Below, piece by piece: positions 17,220-24,449 of a stretch of 35,774 nucleotides of DNA. A model generated the notes under the pieces. That model was not told the DNA's origin. It did no database searches and saw only the letters and a list, made by a program, of their open reading frames with translations. A program made the position numbers and the translations under genes. Position 1 is the stretch's first letter. Each line of letters begins with the position of its first letter. The DNA is taken from IMG/VR virus record IMGVR_UViG_3300032322_000623, positions 1 to 35,774 of that record. One strand, 5' to 3'. Source of the DNA: a virus.

Positions 17220-18027
17220 CGCTGTATTCTTCGCTCTCGTCGCTCTCTTCCATCTTGTTCTTCGGCTTGCCGCTCTTGGTGTAGGACGCCAACATCTTGT
17301 CGAAGAACTCGGTGCCCTTGGCCTTCACGATGTGCGCCGGGATGACGTACTCGCCCTCATGGAGCTTGGCGACCACAGGATCGCTCCTGCTGTCGCCCTT
17401 ATTGGGGACCGGCCCGCCAGCCTTGAAGGAGGGGATAGCCCCACCCTGCATACCGCCCTGACCACCCATCCCAGCCTGCATGGCCTCACCCATCAGCACC
17501 AGGATAAACACAAGGCCGGGGTCGAACTCCTCGCTGATCTCGCCGGGCTCAGCCACACCACGCTGGATGGCGATGCGCCGCAGCTGCGGGTAGAGCGCCG
17601 GGTTCTGGGCTGCCGAACGGGCCATCTGGATGACCATGTTCAGCTCTTCGCGGGTCAGCTCGCCGGTCTGAAGCAGCCGTTGAAGTTCGGCCAGCATCTG
17701 CTGCACTTGCTGAGGATGCTGCTGCACGAAGCGTTGAGCCTCAGGGATAATCTGCTCAGGGCGCAGCATCTGCTGCGACGCGCCGGGCGGAGCAAGACCA
17801 GGGGCACCCATACCACCCGCACCGCTCAGCACATCGGCACCCATCCCAGGGGGGCGCATCGGCGTACCACCAGGGCCAACCATGCCGCCCATCTGGAAGG
17901 AGGGCATCTGCGGCGCCATCGCAGCAGTGCCGATCCCCATCGGCGGGGTAGGACCCGTGGGCGTGGTGCCCACGTTGAGCAGGCTGGCCAGCGCCGGGGG
18001 CAGGTCAGCGGATGTGGTGTAGGCCAT
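17203..18027 (-). CDS. virion-associated protein with conserved LHEGEYVIPA motif (274 aa)
   Basis: The N-terminal 75 residues are Gly/Pro/Met-rich and disordered. Residues of about 85-165 form a helical region rich in Gln and Leu (QRFVQQHPQQVQQMLAELQR). The C-terminal part has GGPVPNKGDSRSDPVVAKLHEGEYVIPAHIVKAKGTEFFDKML in successive blocks; this phrase recurs in phage proteins next to tail or ejection genes. The very end is acidic (ESDESEEYSDESSS). Its start shares bases with the upstream stop (TAATG). A structural or assembly role is inferred from context; no catalytic residues are visible. I recognise the type but know no proven function. Confidence 0.75.
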   Translation of the reverse strand: MAYTTSADLPPALASLLNVGTTPTGPTPPMGIGTAAMAPQMPSFQMGGMVGPGGTPMRPPGMGADVLSGAGGMGAPGLAPPGASQQMLRPEQIIPEAQRFVQQHPQQVQQMLAELQRLLQTGELTREELNMVIQMARSAAQNPALYPQLRRIAIQRGVAEPGEISEEFDPGLVFILVLMGEAMQAGMGGQGGMQGGAIPSFKAGGPVPNKGDSRSDPVVAKLHEGEYVIPAHIVKAKGTEFFDKMLASYTKSGKPKNKMEESDESEEYSDESSS

Positions 18028-18377
18028 TACGACCCCCTCAGCTGGGAGATAAGGGACACAAGGGTGGACCGCAGCACGGCCACATCCTGGGAGAGCAACT
18101 GGAAGTCCCGCAGCAGAGCGGTGTAGTCATCCAGGGTAGGCACCTGAACACCCGAGATTGTAAAGCCACTGCCTTGCGCGGACAAGCCCTGGAACTGGGC
18201 CGCCACGGGCGGGCGCGTGGTGACGCTAGAGCGCAGCACAGCCGAGCTAGCACCGTCAGCTTCGTTGCGAATACCCGCCAGCAGTTCAACGTTCTGCTTG
18301 ATAGCGTCGAGGGTGCGGAACTGCCACTCATCCACGCCGCTCTGCGGGATGTCGGGGATACCGGTGAAGCGCGACAT
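18027..18377 (-). CDS. small virion-associated protein (116 aa)
   Basis: It begins SRFTGIPDIPQSGVDEWQF, a phrase I recall from short proteins downstream of podovirus nozzle genes. It is helical at both ends (FRTLDAIKQNVELLAGIRNE; DYTALLRDFQLLSQDVAVLR) around a central flexible part with Gly/Ser, so it could be a coiled-coil adaptor. It has no cysteines or membrane segment. Both junctions are overlaps: TGATG with the nozzle gene and TAATG with the next gene, so all three are translated together. A tail or ejection apparatus role is inferred. Confidence 0.74.
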   Translation of the reverse strand: MSRFTGIPDIPQSGVDEWQFRTLDAIKQNVELLAGIRNEADGASSAVLRSSVTTRPPVAAQFQGLSAQGSGFTISGVQVPTLDDYTALLRDFQLLSQDVAVLRSTLVSLISQLRGS

Positions 18378-20800
18378 CAGACCGTCCTCAGGCTGATCGG
18401 AGTGCCACCCAAGTAGATCGCCCGCACGCGCACAAGGCTATCGAGACCGACCTCAAAGGTGTCGGACTTGTAGCCCGTAGGCAGGCGGAACACGCTGCTG
18501 TTCGACTGGGTGGTCGTGAAGATCAACTGCTTGTTAACATAGAGCCGGAAGGTGATGGGATCTGGCGCATCCCACAGCTCCTCAGTGGCTTCCCAATTGG
18601 TCTCAACGTCCTCCCAGATGGAGGACCCTGCCAAGCCGGTGTAGTCCGCTACGATCCGCGCAGCTCCCACATTGGTGAAATCCTTGGTGATGAAGGTCTT
18701 GGACTTCCACGTCATCGTGGTGCTGGGCTGCGCCAGATCATCCCACTGGTAGATATCACCAGCGGTCCCGGCAACGGCATAGAGGTTGTTGGTTATCGAA
18801 TCGTACCACGCCGCCGTGAAGGCGAAGTCATTGTCAACGAAGGTTGGCTCAGAGCGACCAGCTCCGGGCTCGAAGGTGATCGACGCCGTAGCGTGCGAGG
18901 CGATGTAGGTGTCCTTATAGGACACGCCGATCAGCGTATCTGGGTTGAGCGCCGCGTTCCAAGTGTCGCTGCTGTGCACCAAACGAGTAAACAGCTGCGC
19001 TGCCGTCGAGGGTGCGTAGAGCACAAGACCATCGTGAGTGGCGTAGACCACGCCGAAGCTGGTTTCCACGATGCTGCGCCGGTTCACGCAAGGATAGCGC
19101 GCAGAGAGACGCGCCTGCGACATGATCGCTGGGTTCGAGCCCGAGAGGATGTACGGGTAGTCCTCGGTCAGCACGAGGAGCGAACCGCCGATCTGCGCCA
19201 GCCCAACGATGTTGCTGTCGAAGGAGCGTGCGTAATCCTCAGGCCACGCATGGAAGATGCCGGGCTCAGAGAAGTACACCGTGTTGCCAACGAAGCCCGC
19301 CAGGATGCTGTTCTGGATCAGTGTAAGGCCCTGGAGATCAGGCGGCGGTGCATCGTAGTTCGACGTGCGGAGCACGTTGGTCAGCGAGCGGAAATCGAAG
19401 TCGTCGGTGAAGGTGTAGTCGCCACCGTCGCCCCAGTAGCGCGCCGTCGTGGTCGGCGGGTTCTCCGACACATCGTAGTAGAGGTCACCCGTCGCTGCCA
19501 CGGAGGCAACGTCAGCAGCCGACTGCGCGTACCTGATGGTGTACTCATCCACCACCTCAGTGACGATGCCGCCCGTTATGTTGAAGGTGGCGTCGCTGCA
19601 CCCGCTGATCTTGAACCGATCATCCTTGAAGAGCTGGTGAGGGTAGGTGAAGGTCACCGTCGAGACATTGGTGGCTCGCGCCACGCGGTTGACGCTGTTC
19701 GGGAACCAGAGCGTGGACACGCGGAAGTACGCAGCATCGGTCGTGCTTGCGAGCGTGCGATAAAGCCGAATGCCACGGATGAAGTTGCTGCCGCTAGGCG
19801 GCACAGTCGGAAGGGTCGCCACAGTGACGACCTGCCCTTCCTTGATGAAGAGCGGGTCAGAGGGTGAGGAGCCGATGGATTCCTCTTCCCAGCCTGTGTA
19901 CCACGTGTAGAGGTACGTGCGCCCCTGAACCTGCCCACCAAGGTCGATGCGACCATCGGTGTTGGCTGTCGTCGTCACAATAGGGCCGGGCGAGAAGTAG
20001 CGCAGGGTAGTCGAGTCGATGACCGTCGCCTCGGCGGTCGTGTTAAGATCGCCGATATCCCAGCTGACATCGCCCGACGTAGAACCCGTCGCAGTGTCGT
20101 TGCAGGTGAACGTGTTCGTACCCGTCACCGTGATGGTGTAGGTATTCGAGGTCGCCGTGCCAGAGGTGAAGCGCAGCAGCACGTCAGCGCCACTGCTCAG
20201 GCCATGGCCCGTGATGGTGACCGTGATGGTCGTGCCGGTGCGGCTGTAGGTGCCGGTGCGGAAGGCGAAGCCTGTGACCGTGATCAGTGCACCAGACTTC
20301 AAATTATGCGGCGTGCTGGTCACCAGGGTAACGTTGTTACCCGCCGAGCGAGCAAACGAGGTCGTGGAGACGACCGAGAACGCTGCTGCCGTGGTGGTCG
20401 GCTTCACCGTAGGGAGCGGGAGCCCCAGCTCGTAGTAGTTGGTCGGATAGGGTGCCGTGCCCTGGGTAGCCAGTGCATAGGTGCTAACCTTCGGCACCCC
20501 ATCCCCGGTGTAGTAGAACCGCTGCTCACCCAGAGAGTCCGTCGCAGGCGTGACGATATCGACGGTATCAAGCCAGCTGAGCCAGACTAGAGCATCGGTG
20601 TCCGGGTTCCGCAGCGCGTAGAGCGTGCGGATAGTCCCAGTCCTCGCAGCGTTAGCAACAATCGTCGGCTGCGGGTACGGAATAAGATCACCAGAGTAGA
20701 GCTTGCAGTTGCGAGCAACCTGGGCAGCGGTATCCGCCAGCAGCTCCGAAGCGTTCTTCGGTGCTGTTCCCAGAAACTTGGTGATCTTAATCGCGGTCAC
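18377..20800 (-). CDS. tail nozzle/stabilisation protein (807 aa)
   Basis: This is a large beta-rich protein whose length matches T7 gp12-type nozzles (about 790 aa) and is longer than P22 gp10 (about 470 aa). Its opening is typical: FLGTAPKNASELLADTAAQVA then ARNCKLYSGDLIPYPQP, a segment shared by nozzle proteins. Residues of about 140-275 form a Thr/Ser/Gly-rich insertion that looks like Ig-like or carbohydrate-contact domains (TPHNLKSGALITVTG). The remainder shows repeated beta-propeller-like strands (GNTVYFSEPGIFHAWPEDY; GSLLVLTEDYPYILSG). The product would close the tail channel below the adaptors. It starts with GTG at 20800, four bases after the stop of the tiny Cys-rich gene. Nozzle is the best call; the insertion's function is unknown. 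Confidence 0.83.
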   Translation of the reverse strand: MTAIKITKFLGTAPKNASELLADTAAQVARNCKLYSGDLIPYPQPTIVANAARTGTIRTLYALRNPDTDALVWLSWLDTVDIVTPATDSLGEQRFYYTGDGVPKVSTYALATQGTAPYPTNYYELGLPLPTVKPTTTAAAFSVVSTTSFARSAGNNVTLVTSTPHNLKSGALITVTGFAFRTGTYSRTGTTITVTITGHGLSSGADVLLRFTSGTATSNTYTITVTGTNTFTCNDTATGSTSGDVSWDIGDLNTTAEATVIDSTTLRYFSPGPIVTTTANTDGRIDLGGQVQGRTYLYTWYTGWEEESIGSSPSDPLFIKEGQVVTVATLPTVPPSGSNFIRGIRLYRTLASTTDAAYFRVSTLWFPNSVNRVARATNVSTVTFTYPHQLFKDDRFKISGCSDATFNITGGIVTEVVDEYTIRYAQSAADVASVAATGDLYYDVSENPPTTTARYWGDGGDYTFTDDFDFRSLTNVLRTSNYDAPPPDLQGLTLIQNSILAGFVGNTVYFSEPGIFHAWPEDYARSFDSNIVGLAQIGGSLLVLTEDYPYILSGSNPAIMSQARLSARYPCVNRRSIVETSFGVVYATHDGLVLYAPSTAAQLFTRLVHSSDTWNAALNPDTLIGVSYKDTYIASHATASITFEPGAGRSEPTFVDNDFAFTAAWYDSITNNLYAVAGTAGDIYQWDDLAQPSTTMTWKSKTFITKDFTNVGAARIVADYTGLAGSSIWEDVETNWEATEELWDAPDPITFRLYVNKQLIFTTTQSNSSVFRLPTGYKSDTFEVGLDSLVRVRAIYLGGTPISLRTV

Positions 20801-20803
20801 TGA

Positions 20804-20953
20804 TTACTTCTTCTTACCGGCCATAGCGCAGGCGCCAGCAGCGCGGCACTTGGCGGGGGAGGGGCAGTTCGCACACGGCTTGAAGCCCTTAACCATGCCA
20901 CCCTTCTGGTAGGATGCCATCGCTGCCTTGGTCTTCGGCTTACCACGCATCAT
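20804..20953 (-). CDS. tiny Lys-rich protein with four cysteines (49 aa)
   Basis: This is a very basic small protein starting MMRGKPKTKAAMASYQKGG and ending in GKKK. The cysteines are spaced CANCPSPAKCRAAGAC (C-x2-C-x5-C-x5-C), compatible with a tiny metal-binding knuckle. The double ATG at 20953 is chosen because AGGAGAGAG sits just upstream. An in-frame ATG at 21007 would add 18 residues, but it has no ribosome site and would read through the hairpin. It lies alone between the lysis cassette and the nozzle gene. Similar tiny basic genes occur at 30438-31094. Nucleic-acid binding or head packing is only a guess. Confidence 0.7.
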   Translation of the reverse strand: MMRGKPKTKAAMASYQKGGMVKGFKPCANCPSPAKCRAAGACAMAGKKK

Positions 20954-20956
20954 CGG

Positions 20957-20965
20957 CTCTCTCCT
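20957..20965 (-). promoter_or_regulatory. strong ribosome binding site for the tiny Cys-rich gene
   Basis: On the minus strand AGGAGAGAG stands four bases before the ATG pair at 20953. It decides the start in favour of the 49-residue product over the longer form. Confidence 0.65.
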
Positions 20966-20971
20966 AAATGA

Positions 20972-20992
20972 CCGACGCTGTGAAAGCGTCGG
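20972..20992 (-). terminator. 8-bp hairpin upstream of the tiny Cys-rich gene
   Basis: CCGACGCT and AGCGTCGG pair around a five-base loop. On the minus strand it is followed by TCATTTAGG, which is too weak a T-run for a classical terminator. It sits in the 106-base gap between lysin and Cys-rich gene and could protect or tune the downstream transcript. Confidence 0.4.
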
Positions 20993-21002
20993 GACGAATA
21001 CT

Positions 21003-21032
21003 TTCATACCGCGAGGTCTAGCGAAAGGTCAC
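21003..21032 (-). promoter_or_regulatory. weak candidate sigma70-like promoter
   Basis: On the minus strand GTGACC and TATGAA, each 4/6 to the consensus, are separated by 18 bases. The position, in the longest gap of the late operon ahead of the nozzle and ejection genes, makes sense. The match is poor and may be chance. Confidence 0.2.
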
Positions 21033-21044
21033 TTACAAACCGCA

Positions 21045-21057
21045 CGGCTGGAAGCCG
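21045..21057 (-). terminator. short hairpin after the muramidase stop
   Basis: CGGCT/AGCCG forms a 5-bp stem with a 3-base loop, starting three bases after the muramidase stop codon. On the minus strand it is followed by TGCGGTTTGTAAG. At best this is a leaky end of the lysis cassette. Confidence 0.28.
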
Positions 21058-21059
21058 GA

Positions 21060-21575
21060 TCAGTGCTTGGCCATACGCATGGCAATCTCACCCACATCGC
21101 TCACACGCCGGGTCCAGCCCTTGCCAAAGGTAGCGAAGGTTGGAAGGGCCTCAAGGAAGTGCTGGCGGTTGCGCTGGTAGGTCTCGATCAGGGTGGCAGG
21201 GTTCTGTGCCTGCACGGCGGCCAGCGTCTTGGGGCCAATCGCGCCATCGGGCACTGCACCCACCGCAGACTGGAGCAGCCGCACAGCCCGGCCAGGGCCG
21301 CTATTCACCGCCATGTCGAACACAACGTAATCCACACCAGCGGGGAGGTCATCGCCGCGCACAGCATCCCAGTAAAGGGTCTTGTAGATCGCCTTGAGAT
21401 GCTCGTCAGGGATAGCCCGAAGCTCTTCCTTCGACGCCGGGCGACTTAGCCACGTCGAGTAGGTCTTGAGGGTGACGCCCTTCATGGTCGCGCCGCCAGG
21501 ATCAGCAGGGTGGTCAGCCCAACCACCTTCATGCTTCAGCACGTGGGGGAGGCTGGTGTCGAAGTTGCCCTTCAT
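21060..21575 (-). CDS. endolysin: GH108-type muramidase with peptidoglycan-binding C-terminus (171 aa)
   Basis: This enzyme cuts the peptidoglycan sugar backbone at lysis. The N-terminal glycoside hydrolase 108 signature is clear: VLKHEGGWADHPADPGGAT carries the catalytic glutamate E16. The helical middle (LKAIYKTLYWDAVRGDDLP) is usual for the family. From about residue 86, FDMAVNSGPGRAVRLLQSAV and DGAIGPKTL match the associated peptidoglycan-binding domain. Length is typical. There is no signal peptide, so export depends on the holin. The start overlaps the holin stop as ATGA, giving a holin-endolysin pair translated together. Confidence 0.93.
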   Translation of the reverse strand: MKGNFDTSLPHVLKHEGGWADHPADPGGATMKGVTLKTYSTWLSRPASKEELRAIPDEHLKAIYKTLYWDAVRGDDLPAGVDYVVFDMAVNSGPGRAVRLLQSAVGAVPDGAIGPKTLAAVQAQNPATLIETYQRNRQHFLEALPTFATFGKGWTRRVSDVGEIAMRMAKH

Positions 21576-22093
21576 TTGTCGCTCTTCAATACCTGATTGA
21601 GCTGCTGGGTCTTTTCGCGGGACCCAGCTGAGGAGCCAAAGTAGTAGCTAATGATAGCACCCCAGGCGGTCCCAAGGGTACCCAGCATAACAAGCATCGC
21701 CTCGCCGCCATTGGCAGGGAGACCGTAGGAGATCATCCAAGAGAGGACGCCGAAGAAGCCAAGCGTGACAGCCGCTGCCAGGGCACGCGGGGTCCAGTCC
21801 CCAACCTTAATCTCACGCTCACGGGCACTGTTGCGGTCGGCAGCGTCGATGCGCTGGATATCAATCTCCAGCTCCTTCATCCGCACCGTGAAATCTTGTT
21901 CGGCCTGCTTCAGCGCCAGCAGTTGCTCTGGCGTGGCAGTCTTCGCGGCCTCGACCAGTTCGTCCTCAGTGCCATCCGGCTTACCCAGCAGGGCTTCGGA
22001 GATCGCACGGGTCGCCATACCCGCAAGCGGGCCGCCAACGGCAGTGGCGATGGACGGTGCGACCGTCCTAACGAGGTTGAGGAGCGGTTCCAT
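21572..22093 (-). CDS. holin of the 3-TM (gene-transfer-agent) type (173 aa)
   Basis: The layout matches the 3-TM holin family named from gene transfer agents. A weakly hydrophobic N-terminus (IATAVGGPLAGMATRAISEALLG, read in parts) is followed by a charged helical linker (LLALKQAEQDFTVRMKELEI). Two strong transmembrane helices come next, at about 105-125 (ALAAAVTLGFFGVLSWMISY) and 132-153 (MLVMLGTLGTAWGAIISYYF), before a polar tail. It would open the inner membrane to let the muramidase out. The start overlaps the upstream membrane coiled-coil gene by 26 bases, and the stop overlaps the muramidase start. Confidence is high from the membrane layout and neighbour. Confidence 0.85.
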   Translation of the reverse strand: MEPLLNLVRTVAPSIATAVGGPLAGMATRAISEALLGKPDGTEDELVEAAKTATPEQLLALKQAEQDFTVRMKELEIDIQRIDAADRNSAREREIKVGDWTPRALAAAVTLGFFGVLSWMISYGLPANGGEAMLVMLGTLGTAWGAIISYYFGSSAGSREKTQQLNQVLKSDK

Positions 22094-22559
22094 TCCGGGA
22101 CTCCAAGAGGGCTACACGCCGTTCAAGCTCGTTGATCGCGCGTGTCAGGTCAGCACGGATAGCTGCGCGAGCAGCAGCCGCATCGGCAGCCATCTCAAGG
22201 CGGCCACGTTCAATGCCTGCCATGCTGCGCTCGCGGTCCAGCGTCATGTTGCCCCGCGCAATAGCGGCGTCCCGCTCCACCTGCTCGATCCGGTTGGACA
22301 GATGCTCGCGGATCTGGGCCATGTCGATGGTCGTGCCCTGCGGCGGGATCGCCCGGTTGTCCTGCGTCACAACCACCGCAACACGGGACTTGAGGATGGT
22401 GATCTCTTGGTTCGCCGAAGATAGGGAGGTCATCAGGTAGACGACGCAGCTAAAGAGGATCGGGATAGCGGCGAAGACGACCTTCTCGATCAGCGCGCCC
22501 TTCGAGGCGTTGGCCGCCATCTGCTCCGACATCTGTGCCTGCTTGGCGGCATCCGACAT
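22068..22559 (-). CDS. membrane-anchored coiled-coil protein of the lysis cassette (163 aa), possible spanin-like
   Basis: A 25-residue polar N-terminus precedes one transmembrane helix (VVFAAIPILFSCVVYLMTSL, about 27-46). A long coiled coil follows (SSANQEITILKSRVAVVV; IREHLSNRIEQVERDAAIAR; LTRAINELERRVALLESR). One membrane anchor plus a periplasmic coil is the plan of an inner-membrane spanin (Rz), and it lies directly upstream of holin and muramidase. However, no outer-membrane lipoprotein partner with a lipobox was found in or near it, so the spanin role is only a hypothesis. It may instead be a holin regulator or virion protein. The start follows GGGGATAAGCGCC. Confidence 0.7.
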   Translation of the reverse strand: MSDAAKQAQMSEQMAANASKGALIEKVVFAAIPILFSCVVYLMTSLSSANQEITILKSRVAVVVTQDNRAIPPQGTTIDMAQIREHLSNRIEQVERDAAIARGNMTLDRERSMAGIERGRLEMAADAAAARAAIRADLTRAINELERRVALLESRNGTAPQPR

Positions 22560-22571
22560 GGCGCTTATCCC

Positions 22572-22739
22572 CTAGTGCAGCTTGAAGGCTATACCGGCCA
22601 AACCGGTAATGATGGCACCTGCCGCGACCATCAGGATGGTTTCAAGCCGCTTTAGTCGCGCGTTAATGGCCTCATAGCGCAACTGACACACGGCCTCATG
22701 GGATTGCAGGCGGGCCTCAGTTTCGCTGATCTGGACCAT
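22572..22739 (-). CDS. small coiled-coil protein with C-terminal membrane anchor, XhlA-like (55 aa)
   Basis: Residues 1-34 are charged and helical (SETEARLQSHEAVCQLRYEA; INARLKRLETI), and residues 36-53 form a hydrophobic helix (LMVAAGAIITGLAGIAFKL). This plan is like the XhlA family of lysis-associated phage proteins. The ATG at 22739 is chosen because GGAG in the preceding stop region (GCGGAGTAGGCCG) provides the ribosome site; a longer version starting upstream has none. It lies five genes upstream of the nozzle gene, in the lysis group. A lysis accessory role is likely but not proven. Confidence 0.68.
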   Translation of the reverse strand: MVQISETEARLQSHEAVCQLRYEAINARLKRLETILMVAAGAIITGLAGIAFKLH

Positions 22740-22743
22740 CGGC

Positions 22744-22911
22744 CTACTCCGCAGGAGCAATCGTGAGTTCGCCAGCCGCCACCAGCGCCATGATGTTCTG
22801 GTAGTCGGTGTTCGCCGGGTCGAGCGGCACGAAGCTGGTTATGCCAGCGATGTCGCAGCGGATATGAGTGTTTTGCCCATCAGAAGCAATGTACTGAGCG
22901 TTTGTGTACAT
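22744..22911 (-). CDS. short phage protein of unknown function (55 aa)
   Basis: Translating the gap between fibre and lysis genes gives MYTNAQYIASDGQNTHIRCD, then a beta-like IAGITSFVPLDPANTDYQNI, and AALVAAGELTIAPAE-type ending after ...IMALVAAGELTIAPAE. The phrase FVPxDPANTDY recurs in short proteins beside tail-fibre genes of aquatic phages, so it is likely a real gene. It starts three bases after the fibre stop (TGAGCTATG) and ends in TAG four bases before the next start. It may be a fibre chaperone or tip protein; this is inference. Confidence 0.7.
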   Translation of the reverse strand: MYTNAQYIASDGQNTHIRCDIAGITSFVPLDPANTDYQNIMALVAAGELTIAPAE

Positions 22912-22914
22912 AGC

Positions 22915-24069
22915 TCAAAGCTCCGACGCTGCGGTGAAGTGGAACAGAGCGGTATCCTGTGTGTATCCCGTTCCCGGATACATCAAAAAATTATTCTCGC
23001 CCAAAGCTAACCCGCCCGCACTAGTTCCGGGAGACACATTGTCAGTCCAAGACCCGGCAGAATAGTTACTAAACTTTGTGCTATTACCGGCCCTGTCCCA
23101 GTAACTGAGCGTCGGTGCAGCGCGTTTGGTCACGCGGAAGGTGTTGCTGCTGGGGATTACGCGAGCGTTTGAGTAGAAAGCCGTGCCGCCAACAAGACCC
23201 GCCGCTGTGTTGGTGCCTGGAACTGTGCCAACGGCATAGCTTTTCTCATAATACCTCTGGCACAGCGCCAGTTCCTGCCCGTACTGCCTGCGTTCAAACG
23301 GCGTTGCGGCGGTTCCGACTTCAAGCTGGACGCCGGTCAGGTAGAGGGTAGCGCCAGATGTGGCCGTTACGTTGACTGCTCCAGTGGCCCCCCTAAAGAT
23401 ACTCGTAGCCCAAACGCCTGCCGTTCCGCTGACAGACGAACCAGCACTAAGGCTAAAATGGACAGCAATCCCAATACTGTTGTTGGTTGCCCACAACCCA
23501 GAGGTTTCGCCGGGTATAGTAACCGTTTTGTATTCCCAGGTGTTTGCGGCTGTTATCGTGTAGGTGAATGGATAGGATCGAGTTCCCCCTCCGTTATAGA
23601 TAGAACCAGAAAAGGTGCCGGTCAGAGAGCTTCGAGCCCAAAAGGAAAGTGTGACAGGCTGGGCTCCAGCGGAACCCCACCCAAGGTCAGCAGAGTTAAA
23701 CCCCTCAATACCTTGGATACAGGCACTAAACTGACCCGCAGAGGGAGAGTTTGTGCCAGACGAAGTGAAGCCGAGATAGTTGGTGAAGCCGGGTGGGGGC
23801 GTCACGCTGCCAGCATTTTGCTGCCAAGTGATCGGGAGCGACATATTGGTAGAGTGAACCCACCTATCCACCGTATAGGCAGACGCGGTGCCGCTCGCCC
23901 CGGCATTGCGCTGGTCGATCTCCATCGCGCCATTGATGATCCGGTTCCGCAGGAAGGACGACGCCATCGCCGCAGTGCCCGCGAAGGTCGCGTTGCCCGA
24001 AGCGTCGAGGACGATGTTGTTGCTCGCAGAGGCGGCGTTCTTGAGGTTGGTAGCCTGTAGGGTGGACAT
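22915..24069 (-). CDS. tail fibre protein with C-terminal binding module (384 aa)
   Basis: The N-terminus STLQATNLKNAASASNNIVL and the following LDASGNATFAG resemble the shaft start of many short fibres. FLRNRIINGAMEIDQRNAG (about 40-58) opens a beta-rich domain with many aromatic and Thr/Ser/Gly residues, resembling a carbohydrate-binding sandwich (LSFWARSSLTGTFSGSIYNG). The phrase YLTGVQLEVGTAATPFERR (about 244-262) and LCQRYYEKSY are widespread in phage fibre ends. Its base composition is visibly richer in A/T than the neighbouring capsid and ejection genes. It likely contacts the host surface. Starts by TGATG overlap with the preceding gene. Confidence 0.82.
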   Translation of the reverse strand: MSTLQATNLKNAASASNNIVLDASGNATFAGTAAMASSFLRNRIINGAMEIDQRNAGASGTASAYTVDRWVHSTNMSLPITWQQNAGSVTPPPGFTNYLGFTSSGTNSPSAGQFSACIQGIEGFNSADLGWGSAGAQPVTLSFWARSSLTGTFSGSIYNGGGTRSYPFTYTITAANTWEYKTVTIPGETSGLWATNNSIGIAVHFSLSAGSSVSGTAGVWATSIFRGATGAVNVTATSGATLYLTGVQLEVGTAATPFERRQYGQELALCQRYYEKSYAVGTVPGTNTAAGLVGGTAFYSNARVIPSSNTFRVTKRAAPTLSYWDRAGNSTKFSNYSAGSWTDNVSPGTSAGGLALGENNFLMYPGTGYTQDTALFHFTAASEL

Positions 24070-24449
24070 CAGGGGGTCTCCTCAATGACAGGAACCCAGG
24101 ACAGCGTAGTTTCATCCCAAGTATAGAGGTGGTCAGCATCGCCAGGATAGGGGATTGGCGCTTCCCACTGGCAAGTGCTTTCGTTCAGCACCCAGCTTGC
24201 ATAGGGCTGCGGCGGGACGAAAGCGTCGCGGCCAGCGTCATAGCTGTAGCCAACGCCCCCATAGTTCTTGCGGAAGTTCCCGTTGTAGCTGGTCTGAGCC
24301 CAGTGGGTGTTGGCACCAAAGAGAGACTGGCAGAACGCCACACCCAACGGCTCGCTCTCGGGGAACGACAGATCGTTGATCTCGACGTTGCTGACGACGA
24401 TGACCTGGGTGACCACCCCAGCAGCATCCAGTTGCGCGAAGTGAGCCAT
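24069..24449 (-). CDS. fibre-associated small protein, MAHFAQLD type (126 aa)
   Basis: It starts MAHFAQLDAAGVVTQVIVVS, a recognisable opening of proteins found with the tail-fibre genes of many aquatic phages. The middle (WAQTSYNGNFRKNYGGVGYS) and end (NESTCQWEAPIPYP, then YTWDETTLSWV) also fit that group, with regular Trp/Tyr turns. It could be a fibre tip, an attached subunit or an assembly chaperone. No lab-proven function is known to me. Overlapping TGATG junctions on both sides couple it to the Gly-rich adhesin and the 384-aa fibre, so the three probably form one adhesion unit. Confidence 0.8.
   Translation of the reverse strand: MAHFAQLDAAGVVTQVIVVSNVEINDLSFPESEPLGVAFCQSLFGANTHWAQTSYNGNFRKNYGGVGYSYDAGRDAFVPPQPYASWVLNESTCQWEAPIPYPGDADHLYTWDETTLSWVPVIEETP

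Noticed and set aside
20804-21007. Longer 67-residue version of the Cys-rich protein
   Set aside because: The extra 18 residues have no ribosome site and would read through a hairpin, while AGGAGAGAG directly precedes the ATG pair at 20953.
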